NCBI GenBank assembly: GCA_003569365.1
Contig: BGOS01000023.1
Coordinates: forward strand, 186,001 to 250,000
Length of the DNA: 64,000 nt
Source of the DNA: Anaerolineaceae bacterium
GTDB lineage: Bacteria > Chloroflexota > Anaerolineae > Anaerolineales > UBA11657
Direction of reading: 5' to 3'
Under the pieces are notes generated by a model. The model worked only from the letters and a program-made list of their open reading frames with translations, did not search any database and was not told the DNA's origin. The translations under genes and the position numbers were made by a program. Positions 44,588-52,941 of the stretch are shown here, one piece after another. How positions within the stretch are numbered: the stretch's first letter is position 1; every line of letters begins with the position of its first letter.

Positions 44588-45468
44588 CGGCCACCATAAT
44601 TGACGGCACTGCCATCGCGGCCAAGGTGCGCGCAGAGGTTGCGGCGGGTACGGTGGTGTATTCCGCGCAGCGCGGCAGCCGCCCGGGGCTGGCAACTGTT
44701 TTAGTTGGCGAGAATCCCGCGTCGCAAACATATGTGGCTGCAAAACAGAAAGCCTGCGCAGAGGTTGGCATCCAATCTTTTGGCCATCACCTGAAAGCTG
44801 AAGCTACCGAGGCGGAAGTGCTGGCACTGGTGCAGCGCCTTAATGCAGACGCGGCGGTGCACGGTATTCTGGTGCAGCTGCCGCTGCCGGACCACATCAA
44901 TGAGGAGCGCATACTCAACGCGGTGAGCATTGAGAAAGATGTTGACGGTTTTCATCCGGTGAACATTGGCCGGTTGGGCATGAAGGGGCGTGAACCGCTG
45001 TTTGTGCCGTGCACGCCGGATGGTTCGATGCGCCTGCTGCAGGAGTACGGTGCCACATTTGCGGGGGCGCATGCGGTGGTGTTGGGGCGCTCCAATATTG
45101 TGGGCTTGCCGGCCGCGATGCTGCTGCTAAAGCGCGATGCCACGCTTACCGTGTGCCATTCGCGCACCAAAGACCTGCCCGCAGTCTGCCGGCAGGCGGA
45201 TATCCTGATTGCTGCCGTTGGCCGCACGGAAATGGTGAAGGGTGACTGGGTAAAGCCGGGCGCCTACGTGATTGATGTGGGCATTAATCGCAAGCCCGAC
45301 CCCACGCGCAAGAGCGGCTACCGGCTGGTGGGCGATGTGGACTATGACGAGGTGCGTGAAGTTGCGGGTTTTATTACGCCGGTGCCTGGTGGGGTTGGAC
45401 CGATGACGATTGCGCAACTGTTGAGTAACACGCTGCGCGGCGCCAATGCCAGCGCGCCCGCCGGGTAA
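44584..45468 (+). CDS. folD: Methylenetetrahydrofolate dehydrogenase/cyclohydrolase FolD
   Basis: The bifunctional enzyme interconverts 5,10-methylene- and 10-formyl-THF with NADP+. It has 294 residues from the GTG at 44584 ([18 protein letters not shown]), which fits the usual family start; a longer ATG reading from 44530 adds 18 non-conserved residues. Features are the catalytic Lys in [23 protein letters not shown], the [13 protein letters not shown] end and [18 protein letters not shown] in the NADP domain. It stands between the efflux terminator and the betaine transporter. Confidence 0.94.
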   Translation: MTATIIDGTAIAAKVRAEVAAGTVVYSAQRGSRPGLATVLVGENPASQTYVAAKQKACAEVGIQSFGHHLKAEATEAEVLALVQRLNADAAVHGILVQLPLPDHINEERILNAVSIEKDVDGFHPVNIGRLGMKGREPLFVPCTPDGSMRLLQEYGATFAGAHAVVLGRSNIVGLPAAMLLLKRDATLTVCHSRTKDLPAVCRQADILIAAVGRTEMVKGDWVKPGAYVIDVGINRKPDPTRKSGYRLVGDVDYDEVREVAGFITPVPGGVGPMTIAQLLSNTLRGANASAPAG

Positions 45469-45548
45469 AGCGCTGCCGGCATGCGAGCCCTTTGCGGTTG
45501 TGGCGCGCGATGGGAAGCGGCAGATGCGCGTTGCAGCCCGGGCAATGA

Positions 45549-46616
45549 ATGGTTGATGCGATGAGCATCAAGAGCGGGCTGAGCCCCGGCGCGGACAGCG
45601 AACCCAAAGTCGTCGTCCGCAATTTGTGGAAGGTGTTTGGCCCGCACGCGCAGCGCGTGCTTGCGGCACTTCAGTCTGGCGACTCCAAACAGCAGGCAGC
45701 GCTTGAGGGTGGCCACGTGGTCGCGGTGCGGGATGCAACATTTAGCGTGCAGCCGGGCGAGATCTTTGTGATCATGGGCCTCTCGGGAAGCGGCAAGTCG
45801 ACGCTGGTGCGCTGTATCTCGCGCCTGATTGAGCCGACCGGCGGTTACATTGCGGTTGGCGGCGCGGAAGTAACCGCGATGGACGCCGCGCAGCTGATGC
45901 AGCTGCGGCGCCACAGCTTGAGCATGGTCTTTCAGCATTTCGGGTTGTTCCCGCATCGCACGGTGCTGCAAAACGCAGCCTATGGTTTGGAGGTTCAGGG
46001 CGTGCCGCTGGCACAGCGCGAAGCGCGCGCGCGGGAAATGCTGGAGCTGGTGGGCCTGGCGGGCTGGGCAGACTCGCGGCCGCAGCGCTTGAGTGGCGGC
46101 ATGCAGCAGCGCGTGGGCCTTGCGCGCGCTCTGGCGGTTGATCCGGCGGTGCTGCTGTGCGATGAGCCTTTCAGTGCGCTCGATCCGCTCATCCGGCGCG
46201 ACATGCAGGATGAGCTGCTGCGCCTGCAGCAGATGATGCATAAAACTATTCTGTTCATTACGCATGATTTCCTTGAGGCACTAAAGCTGGGCGATCGCAT
46301 TGCGATTATGAAAGACGGCCGGCTGGTGCAGGTGGGCACACCAGAGGAGATTGTTTCCAATCCAGCGGGCGATTACGTGCGCGAATTTACGCGCGATGCG
46401 CCGCGCGCAAAGGTGATCACCGCGCGCAGCTTGGCGCAGGCGCGGGCCGGCGTGGAAGCGCCTGCGGTGGCGGCGAGCACACGGCTGGAGGAACTGCTGC
46501 AGCGCATGGCCGCGGGTGAAACGCAACTGTGCGTGCGGGAGGAAGACGGCACGCTGCTGGGTGTGGTGGATCAGGCTGCAGTGCTGCGCGCATTGGCGGG
46601 CGCTGCGCCGCGCTGA
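45549..46616 (+). CDS. proV: Glycine betaine/proline ABC transporter ATPase ProV
   Basis: This 355-residue energy subunit of an osmoprotectant importer has Walker A MGLSGSGKSTLVRCI, signature RLSGGMQQRVGLARAL, Walker B LLCDEPFSALDPLIRRDM and H-loop FITHDFLEALKLGDR. The insertion VLAALQSGDSKQQAALEGG before Walker A is typical of ProV/OpuAA. The C-terminal 80 residues contain one CBS-like half (TRLEELLQRMAAGETQLCVREEDGTLLGVV), shorter than the usual pair. Its stop overlaps the proW start (TGATG). Confidence 0.94.
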   Translation: MVDAMSIKSGLSPGADSEPKVVVRNLWKVFGPHAQRVLAALQSGDSKQQAALEGGHVVAVRDATFSVQPGEIFVIMGLSGSGKSTLVRCISRLIEPTGGYIAVGGAEVTAMDAAQLMQLRRHSLSMVFQHFGLFPHRTVLQNAAYGLEVQGVPLAQREARAREMLELVGLAGWADSRPQRLSGGMQQRVGLARALAVDPAVLLCDEPFSALDPLIRRDMQDELLRLQQMMHKTILFITHDFLEALKLGDRIAIMKDGRLVQVGTPEEIVSNPAGDYVREFTRDAPRAKVITARSLAQARAGVEAPAVAASTRLEELLQRMAAGETQLCVREEDGTLLGVVDQAAVLRALAGAAPR

Positions 46617-48559
46617 TGGCAGCAGTAAACGCCGGGCGCTGGTTGGCGCTTTGTGCAGGCGCCGCAGCCGCTGTGCTGCTCGGTATCCACTTTATCGGAT
46701 CCGGTTTCGGTCCGTTCCCCGTGGAATGGAATATTGGGTTGCGCCAGCCAATCGATGGCTTTCAGAGCTGGGTGATTGGCAATCGCAGTACCCATCCAAT
46801 ATTTCTTTTTGTTTTTGGCCCATTTTCTGCTTTTGTGGATTGGGGCCTGCGAGCCGCTGAAAATATTTTGTTGTGGCTGCCGTGGCCGGTTACTGTTTGG
46901 CTGTTTGCTGCGCTGGCATGGCAGGTTGCCAACTGGCGCATTACGGTGGTAACCGTGTGCGGGTTGCTTTTCATGGGCCTGATGGGGCTGTGGGAGCAAA
47001 GCATGCAGACGCTGGCCTTGATGGTGATCGCAGTGTCGCTGTCGCTGCTGGTGAGTGTGCCGCTTGGAATTTTGGCAGCGCGCCACGCGCACCTGCAGCA
47101 AATATTGCGCCCCATCTTGGATTTGATGCAAACCATGCCGGCGTTTGTGTACTTAATACCGGTGCTGTTGTTCTTTGGCGTGGCGCGCGTCCCGAGTGTG
47201 GTGGCCACAATGATCTACGCCATCCCGCCGGGCATTCGGCTGACGGAGCTGGGACTGCGGCAGGTTTCCCCGCCGGTTGTGGAGGCGGCGCGCGCGTTTG
47301 GGGCGACGCGCCGGCAATTGCTGTGGCATGTGCAGCTGCCGCTGGCGCTGCCGGCCATCATGGCGGGCGTGAACCAGACGATCATGATGGCGCTCAGCAT
47401 TGTGATTATTGCAGCGCTGATTGGCGCGGGCGGGCTGGGGCGCGAGGTACTCGTGGCGCTTCAGCGCCTGCAAGTGGGGCGCGCATTGGAGGCCGGGCTG
47501 GCGGTGGTGCTGCTGGCCATCATCATGGATCGCATTAGTGATGCGCTTGCCAACCGGCAATCCGAAATCTACGTGGCAGGTGCTAACACCGGGTATGCCG
47601 CAAAGCGGCCCGCGTGGCAGCGCGCTCGCATAGTGGTTCCGCTGGTGGCAGCCGTGCTGTTGCTTGCGGCGCTTGTGCTTGGCGTGCAAAGTTTTCCGGA
47701 GGCAGCGCGGTTGCCGCTATATCAACCGGTGGATGTTGCTGTGGGCTGGATGCGAGACAACCTCTACCGCATTGGTAACAGCGGTTGGGGCACCGGTCCG
47801 CTTAGCGACTTGATAACCATTCGCATGCTGGATCCGTTGCGAGCGCTGTTTGCCCATGGGCTGGCGTGGCCGGTGCAAGTTGCGCTTGCGGTTTGTGCGG
47901 GTGCTGCGCTCTCTGGTTTTCCGCTGGCGCTGCAAGCCGGCTTGGGGCTGTTTGCAATTGGCATGCTGGGGATGTGGGAGCTGGCGATGGACACTGTCAG
48001 CCAAGTGGTGGTTGCCGTTGCAATTTCAATTGTGCTGGCTGTGCCACTTGGCATTTGGGCGGCGCGCAGTGCCTGGGTGGATGCGCTGTTGCGGCCCATT
48101 CTGGATACGCTGCAGACCATTCCATCATTTGTGTTTCTGGTGCCGGTCATCATGCTCTTCAATGTGGGGCGCGTTCCGGGTGTGATTGCATCCGTCCTGT
48201 ACGCTTTGCCGCCTGGCATTCGCCTCACCACTTTGGGCTTGCGGCAGGTGAACGATGAGGTGCGCGAGGCAGCGCGTGCCTTTGGCTCCAGCAGCTGGCA
48301 GTTGCTAACCAAGGTGGAGCTGCCGCTGGCGCTGCCTTCCATTTTGCTTGGCATTAATCAAGTCATCATGATGGCGCTCGCGATGGTTGTGATCTCCGGG
48401 TTGGTGGGCGGCGCCGGGCTGGGGCTGGAGGCGGTGATTGGGCTGGCCAAAGGGCAAACCGGGCGTGGCATAGAAGCGGGCCTGGCGATTGCAATTCTGG
48501 CAATCATTCCGGACCGCATGCTGCACGCGGCAGCGCACCGGCTGCAACCGCCGGTGTGA
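46616..48559 (+). CDS. proW: Double-length glycine betaine permease ProW (two fused permease modules)
   Basis: The 647 residues comprise two homologous ProW-type transmembrane modules in one chain. Each has the EAA loop: VVEAARAFGATRRQLLWHVQLPLALPAIMAGVNQTIMMAL in the first and VREAARAFGSSSWQLLTKVELPLALPSILLGINQVIMMAL in the second. ProW normally has one module and works as a homodimer; here both halves are covalently joined. The start is the ATG at 46616, which overlaps proV. It imports glycine betaine or related osmolytes with ProV and ProX. Confidence 0.93.
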   Translation: MAAVNAGRWLALCAGAAAAVLLGIHFIGSGFGPFPVEWNIGLRQPIDGFQSWVIGNRSTHPIFLFVFGPFSAFVDWGLRAAENILLWLPWPVTVWLFAALAWQVANWRITVVTVCGLLFMGLMGLWEQSMQTLALMVIAVSLSLLVSVPLGILAARHAHLQQILRPILDLMQTMPAFVYLIPVLLFFGVARVPSVVATMIYAIPPGIRLTELGLRQVSPPVVEAARAFGATRRQLLWHVQLPLALPAIMAGVNQTIMMALSIVIIAALIGAGGLGREVLVALQRLQVGRALEAGLAVVLLAIIMDRISDALANRQSEIYVAGANTGYAAKRPAWQRARIVVPLVAAVLLLAALVLGVQSFPEAARLPLYQPVDVAVGWMRDNLYRIGNSGWGTGPLSDLITIRMLDPLRALFAHGLAWPVQVALAVCAGAALSGFPLALQAGLGLFAIGMLGMWELAMDTVSQVVVAVAISIVLAVPLGIWAARSAWVDALLRPILDTLQTIPSFVFLVPVIMLFNVGRVPGVIASVLYALPPGIRLTTLGLRQVNDEVREAARAFGSSSWQLLTKVELPLALPSILLGINQVIMMALAMVVISGLVGGAGLGLEAVIGLAKGQTGRGIEAGLAIAILAIIPDRMLHAAAHRLQPPV

Positions 48560-48582
48560 GGCAGCGGTCCGAAGCGCAAAAC

Positions 48583-48610
48583 AAAACGCCCCCGTAAGTG
48601 GGGGCGTTTT
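48583..48610. terminator. Bidirectional terminator between proW and proX
   Basis: AAAACGCCCCC-GTAAGT-GGGGGCGTTTT is a symmetric hairpin with A-tract/T-tract on both sides, serving the convergent proW and proX genes. Confidence 0.92.
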
Positions 48611-48644
48611 GTTTGAGTGCGCCAGGCATCCTCAAATTGTAGTG

Positions 48645-49592
48645 TTATGGCATCCAGGCTTTCCAGATGGATTCGTTTGCATCTACCCAGGCGCGCGCGG
48701 CCTCTGCCGGCTTCTTGCCATCGGTGTCGATTGCAGCCACCATCTTGATTTGCTCGTCCGTGCTGTAGTTCATATTGCTGAGCAGCTTGTAAGCATCCGG
48801 GGCGCTGGTCTTCAGGGTTGTGCTTGCAATCTTAAACAGCAGGTCAGTCGGATAATCGCAGTCCACCTTGCCTGCCGCCTTGTTTTCATCTGAATAACAT
48901 GCGGCATTGTTTTCCGGCAGGGTTACATTTGTCAGGTCGTATTTGGCAAACGCTGAGTGCGGCTTGTAAAAATAAATCAGCACTGGCTCCTTGCGGCTGA
49001 AGGCGCTGTCTACTGCCGCCATGATGGCTGCTTCCGATCCCGCATACACCACCTTCAGGTTGAGCCCGAGATTTGTGATGATCTGCTCGTCATACTGCAC
49101 CCAGCTTGGGTCACCGCCCAGAAACTGGCCCATCTCGCCGGTTTCAGCGGTCTTGAATAGCGCAGCCGTTGCCGGATCCTTGAAGCCTTCCCAAGTGGCC
49201 AGTTCGGGATGATCGGCCAGCAAGTAAGTGGGAATGTACCAGCCAATCTTGCCAATCACACCCAGCTCACCCAATTTCTCAACCTTCTTTTGGTCATCAA
49301 TGAACTGCTTCACGTTGTCGGCGTGGCCAGAAGGCCACACTTCCAAGCTGGCGGAAAGATCTCCGGTTGCCAGCGCTGCCCACTGCGCGTTCTCGTCAAT
49401 CGTCACAATCTCCACCTTGTAGCCAAGTTTGTCTTCAAGCAGAATCTTGGCGACGTTGACATTGGCGGCTGAAGCCGACCATGGATTCTCCGCCAATTTT
49501 ATGATTGGCTTCGGCGCCGGCGCACACGCTGCCAGTGTGCTGGCGAACAGCGAAACTAAGACTATTGATGCAAGCTTGCGATTTGTTTTCAT
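48645..49592 (-). CDS. proX: Glycine betaine substrate-binding lipoprotein ProX
   Basis: The product is 315 residues. Signal peptide and lipobox LAAC (about residues 19-22) give a membrane-anchored lipoprotein. The binding domain shows LAENPWSASAANVNVAKILLEDKLGY, LEVWPSGHADNVKQF and GKIGWYIPTYLL, wording of OpuAC-type betaine-binding proteins in which Trp residues form the aromatic box. It is convergent to proVW instead of following them, so it is a separate transcript. Confidence 0.93.
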   Translation of the reverse strand: MKTNRKLASIVLVSLFASTLAACAPAPKPIIKLAENPWSASAANVNVAKILLEDKLGYKVEIVTIDENAQWAALATGDLSASLEVWPSGHADNVKQFIDDQKKVEKLGELGVIGKIGWYIPTYLLADHPELATWEGFKDPATAALFKTAETGEMGQFLGGDPSWVQYDEQIITNLGLNLKVVYAGSEAAIMAAVDSAFSRKEPVLIYFYKPHSAFAKYDLTNVTLPENNAACYSDENKAAGKVDCDYPTDLLFKIASTTLKTSAPDAYKLLSNMNYSTDEQIKMVAAIDTDGKKPAEAARAWVDANESIWKAWMP

Positions 49593-49695
49593 GATTTTTC
49601 TCCGTGCGCAAACTATAGCATACGCGCCAATTGTGCTTCAGCGCGGGCTCGGGCTATCACGCTTGAATTTGTGAGTGGGGCAGTGATCTGAAAGC

Positions 49696-51537
49696 TCATT
49701 CCACCGTGACGCTTTTTGCCAGATTCCGCGGCTGGTCCACATCGCAGCCGCGCAGCAGCGCCACGTGGTACGCCAGCAGCTGCAGTGGAATTGCGGTGAG
49801 CACCGGGCTTAGCAGCCACGGAACCGGGGGGATCCAGAGCACATGGTCCGCCAGCTGCGCCATGCGTTCGTCGCCATCAGTGGCAACCGCAACCACCATC
49901 CCGCCGCGCGCCCGCACCTGCTCCACTTGGCTGAGCATCTTCTCGTGCCATTGGTCGCGCACGGCAATGCAGATCACGGGCAGGCCAGGCTCCACCAGCG
50001 CGATTGGCCCGTGCTTCATCTCGCCGGCTGGGTAGCCCTCGGCGTGGATGTAGGAAATTTCCTTGAGCTTCAACGCGCCTTCATAGGCGATGGGCATGTT
50101 GATGCCGCGCCCCAGGTACATGCAGTGGCTGGTGTGTTGCAGTGCCTGCGCAACCGCCTGCACTTGCGGTTCGCGGTCCAGCACGCTGCCGGCCAGATCC
50201 GGCAGGCGCGCCAGATCCTGCGCGAGTGCCAGGCGCTGCGCTGCGGGCAGCGTGCCGCGCAAGTCGCCGAGCAGCATTGCCAGCATATATAAATCCACCA
50301 GCGGTGTGGTGAACGCCTTGGTGGAGGCGACTCCAATCTCCGGGCCGGACTGCATGGTGATGTGGCCGTGCGCCACGCGCATGGCTTGGCTGCCGATGGC
50401 GTTGACGATGCTCCAGACTACTGCGCCGCGCGTTGCAGCTTCCGCAATGGCTGCCAGCGTGTCGGCAGTTTCCCCGCTCTGGCTTATGGCGAGCACAATT
50501 GTGTCGCGGTCAACAATCGGGTCGGTGTAGCGAAACTCGGACGCAATGCTGACTTCCACGGGCAGGCGCGCCAGCGATTCGATCATCAACTTGCCCACCA
50601 TGCCCGCATGCGCAGCTGTGCCGCAGCCCGTAATGACCATGCGCTTGGCGCGCCGCGCCAGTTCCGGCGTGAGGTTCAGGTCTGGCAGCTGCACGCGCCC
50701 GCTGGTGAAGTCCACGCGGCCAATGATGGTGTTGGTGAGCGCGTGCACTTGCTCATGAATTTCCTTTTGCATGAAGTGCGCGTAGTTGCCCTTCTCGGCA
50801 GCGGCAGCGTCATAAGTAATCGCGTGCACTGGCGCCTGAATAATTGCACCGGCAGAATCGGAGACAGTGCAACTGCTGCGCTCGAGCACCGCCATGCAGC
50901 CGGGCTCGAGGAAGATCATTTGGCGCGTGTGCTCCAAAATTGCCGGAATGTCGGACGCCAAGAACATTTCGTCCTGCCCGAGGCCGAGCACAATGCCGCC
51001 GGAGTTGCCCATGCGCACCGCCACAATTTTGTCCGGCTCATCCGCGCACATTGCCACCAATGCGTTGGCTCCGCGCAGCTGCGCCATGGTACTGCGCATG
51101 GCAGCTGCCAGCGCCACGCCGGCTTCCAGCTGCGCTTCTATCAGGTGTACCACCACCTCGGAGTCTGTCTCGGATTGGAAGTGAGCGCCCTGCGCCTGCA
51201 GCGCAGTGCGCAGCTCCAGAAAGTTCTCCACAATGCCGTTGTGCACCAGCACCACGCGCTGGCGCGGGCCAAGGTGCGGATGCGCATTGCGCTGCGTGGG
51301 TTCGCCATGCGTTGCCCAGCGCGTATGCCCGATGCCGGTGTTGCCCTGCAGCGGCTGCGCGCGCACAAGCGTTTGCAATCGCTCCAGTTTGCCGGCTTCG
51401 CGGCGCACAGTGATTGTGCCGTTTTGCAGCACGGCCAAGCCCGCGGAGTCATAACCGCGGTACTCCAGCCGGTGCAGACCGTTCAAGATGATGGGAGTGG
51501 CAGCTTGGCCGCCGATGTATCCGACTATTCCACACAT
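49696..51537 (-). CDS. glmS: Glucosamine-6-phosphate synthase GlmS
   Basis: This 613-residue glutamine-fructose-6-phosphate transaminase makes glucosamine-6-P for wall and amino-sugar synthesis. It starts with the ATG at 51537, with GGAGGG 8 nt before, giving MCGIVGYIGGQ. Cys2 is the glutaminase nucleophile. The N-domain reads IGHTRWATHGEPTQRNAHPH. Two SIS domains follow (ITGCGTAAHAGMVGKLMIE and SEFRY; ISQSGETADTLAAI; LGRGINMPIAYEGALKLKEISYIHAEGYPAGEMKHGPIAL), ending LAKSVTVE. It is controlled by the ribozyme upstream. Confidence 0.96.
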   Translation of the reverse strand: MCGIVGYIGGQAATPIILNGLHRLEYRGYDSAGLAVLQNGTITVRREAGKLERLQTLVRAQPLQGNTGIGHTRWATHGEPTQRNAHPHLGPRQRVVLVHNGIVENFLELRTALQAQGAHFQSETDSEVVVHLIEAQLEAGVALAAAMRSTMAQLRGANALVAMCADEPDKIVAVRMGNSGGIVLGLGQDEMFLASDIPAILEHTRQMIFLEPGCMAVLERSSCTVSDSAGAIIQAPVHAITYDAAAAEKGNYAHFMQKEIHEQVHALTNTIIGRVDFTSGRVQLPDLNLTPELARRAKRMVITGCGTAAHAGMVGKLMIESLARLPVEVSIASEFRYTDPIVDRDTIVLAISQSGETADTLAAIAEAATRGAVVWSIVNAIGSQAMRVAHGHITMQSGPEIGVASTKAFTTPLVDLYMLAMLLGDLRGTLPAAQRLALAQDLARLPDLAGSVLDREPQVQAVAQALQHTSHCMYLGRGINMPIAYEGALKLKEISYIHAEGYPAGEMKHGPIALVEPGLPVICIAVRDQWHEKMLSQVEQVRARGGMVVAVATDGDERMAQLADHVLWIPPVPWLLSPVLTAIPLQLLAYHVALLRGCDVDQPRNLAKSVTVE

Positions 51538-51624
51538 GCGATGTCCCTCCGGGCAATTCTTGCGCGCAGGCAATGCCAACTGCTCAAAGCTGCTGTTGTT
51601 TGCGCGGCAAAGCTTGGTGCCAGA

Positions 51625-51824
51625 GCTGCGGTGGTTGTGCCGGCGCTTGCGCGCTGGTTTTGGGCCGCAGCCATAATTTTGAGGGAAGGGGGCGGGTGCT
51701 GGCGCACCCGGAAGGCATCCGCTGATCTTTCGATTTTCCGCAGCTTGCGCTGCGTTAGCCCCGCTGCGCAGCGGGGAACCTTCAACCTCGTCACCCCGCA
51801 ACAATTTGGCAGGGCCGTGCGCTT
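51625..51824 (-). ncRNA. glmS ribozyme: glmS ribozyme/riboswitch with a two-hairpin insertion
   Basis: On the minus strand, 88 nt before glmS, the segment shows the glmS ribozyme core. The cleavage site lies before AGCGC (A at 51823). A CCCTGC/GCGGGG stem leads into TGACGAGG (51786-51793). GAAGG pairs with CCTTC around AATCGAAAGATC and GCGGATGCC. A P3 hairpin CGGGTG/CACCCG follows (51693-51710). A P4 GCTGCGG/CCGCAGC (51665-51671 with 51625-51631) has the AAAACC and GGCACAACC internal elements. GlcN6P would trigger self-cleavage and lower glmS expression. Between the GAAGG arm and ATCGA sits an extra approximately 40 nt with two hairpins (51739-51776), where known members have only about three bases. 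Confidence 0.88.
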
Positions 51825-51924
51825 ACCTTTCCCGGGTAAATTTAGTGGGTTATGGATGGTTGGGTGCGGCAGTGTTCTCCGGTTGCTGCTGAGAACGCAG
51901 CGCTTGGCCGTTGTTATCGGTGAA

Positions 51925-51930
51925 ATTATA
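51925..51930 (-). promoter_or_regulatory. -10 box of the glmS transcript
   Basis: Perfect reverse-strand TATAAT, about 100 nt upstream of the ribozyme cleavage site, in the gap after the EamA gene. No clear -35 at 17 nt. Confidence 0.55.
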
Positions 51931-51971
51931 TCAGGGCTTTAGCCGGGCAAAGCGGTGAGGCTGCGGCCGGC

Positions 51972-52916
51972 TTAGAGCATGGGCGCCCGCTTGCGGAGCA
52001 CGCGCAGGCGGGTGCGGTTCAGGCGCAATAGCGCCAGCATGGCGCTCAGCAGTATCAAGCTCCCCCCAAGCCACTGCAGCGCCTGCACCCGCTCCCCCAA
52101 AAACAACAGCGACCAAACGATGGTGAGCAGGATGTCGACAGGCGCGAGCAGCGCGGTCTCTGCGCTGCCGATGCGCGCGATGCCGGCAAACAGCAGCAGG
52201 CGGTGCACCACCACGCCTAACACCGCCAGCCAAACCACGGCCAGCCAGCCTTCTGTGGCGGGCGGCTGCCAGTGCGCGCCTTGCAGCAGCCAAAACAAAG
52301 TGAAATAAACCGTCATGCTGGCCACAACATAGAACGCGCTGGTGTTCGTGTCGATTGCCGGCTGCAAGGTGGGCAGCACAACAATGAAGAGCGAGTAGGT
52401 CATGGTCGAGAATCCGATCAGCAACACACCCAGCCAGTCTGCTGTCTGGCCGAGGCCGGTAAGAAAATAGACGCCGCCGATACCCATCGCCAGCCGGATC
52501 ACGTCCAGCACAGTGAAGGGCTCGCCGCGCAAGCGCAGCCACACCAGTACCAGCAGTGGATAGAACGAACTGAGCATGACGGCCAGCGATGCATCCAGCC
52601 GTTGCAGCGCGTAAAAGAAGGCGAGCGTGTCGAGGCCGGCCAGCAGGCCGGCGAAGGCGCACTTCTGCAGGCCGCGCCGGTTGATGCGCAGCAGTGCCGG
52701 TGCGCGCAGCGCCAGCACTGCACCCAGCAGCGCGGTAGCCAGCCAAAAGCGCAGCATTAGCAGCAGCGTTGGGTCCATGCCGCTGCGCAATACGCCGCGC
52801 GCCACAACCGGGCTCGCGCTCAGCACCACCGATGCCAGCAGCACAAGCGCCCAGCCAGCCCACGGGCGGGCAGCCGGCGCAGCAAGCGGGGCTGCAGTTG
52901 CGTCTTGGGTTGTCAT
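51972..52916 (-). CDS. EamA/DMT-family membrane transporter
   Basis: The product is 314 residues from the ATG at 52916 (MTTQDATAAPLAAPAARP). Ten hydrophobic helices fall in two EamA halves (WALVLLASVVLSASPVVARGVL through VMLSSFYPLLVLVWLRLRGEPFT; then LIGFSTMTYSLFIVVLPTL through LLAPVDILLTIVWSLLFLGERVQALQWLGGSLIL). Substrates of this family include amino acids, nucleotide sugars and metabolites; none can be inferred here. It lies 25 nt after the DUF512 gene in a minus-strand run and precedes the glmS promoter. Confidence 0.88.
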   Translation of the reverse strand: MTTQDATAAPLAAPAARPWAGWALVLLASVVLSASPVVARGVLRSGMDPTLLLMLRFWLATALLGAVLALRAPALLRINRRGLQKCAFAGLLAGLDTLAFFYALQRLDASLAVMLSSFYPLLVLVWLRLRGEPFTVLDVIRLAMGIGGVYFLTGLGQTADWLGVLLIGFSTMTYSLFIVVLPTLQPAIDTNTSAFYVVASMTVYFTLFWLLQGAHWQPPATEGWLAVVWLAVLGVVVHRLLLFAGIARIGSAETALLAPVDILLTIVWSLLFLGERVQALQWLGGSLILLSAMLALLRLNRTRLRVLRKRAPML

Positions 52917-52941
52917 GCTGTGCGCCGCGCGGCCGGCCGGG

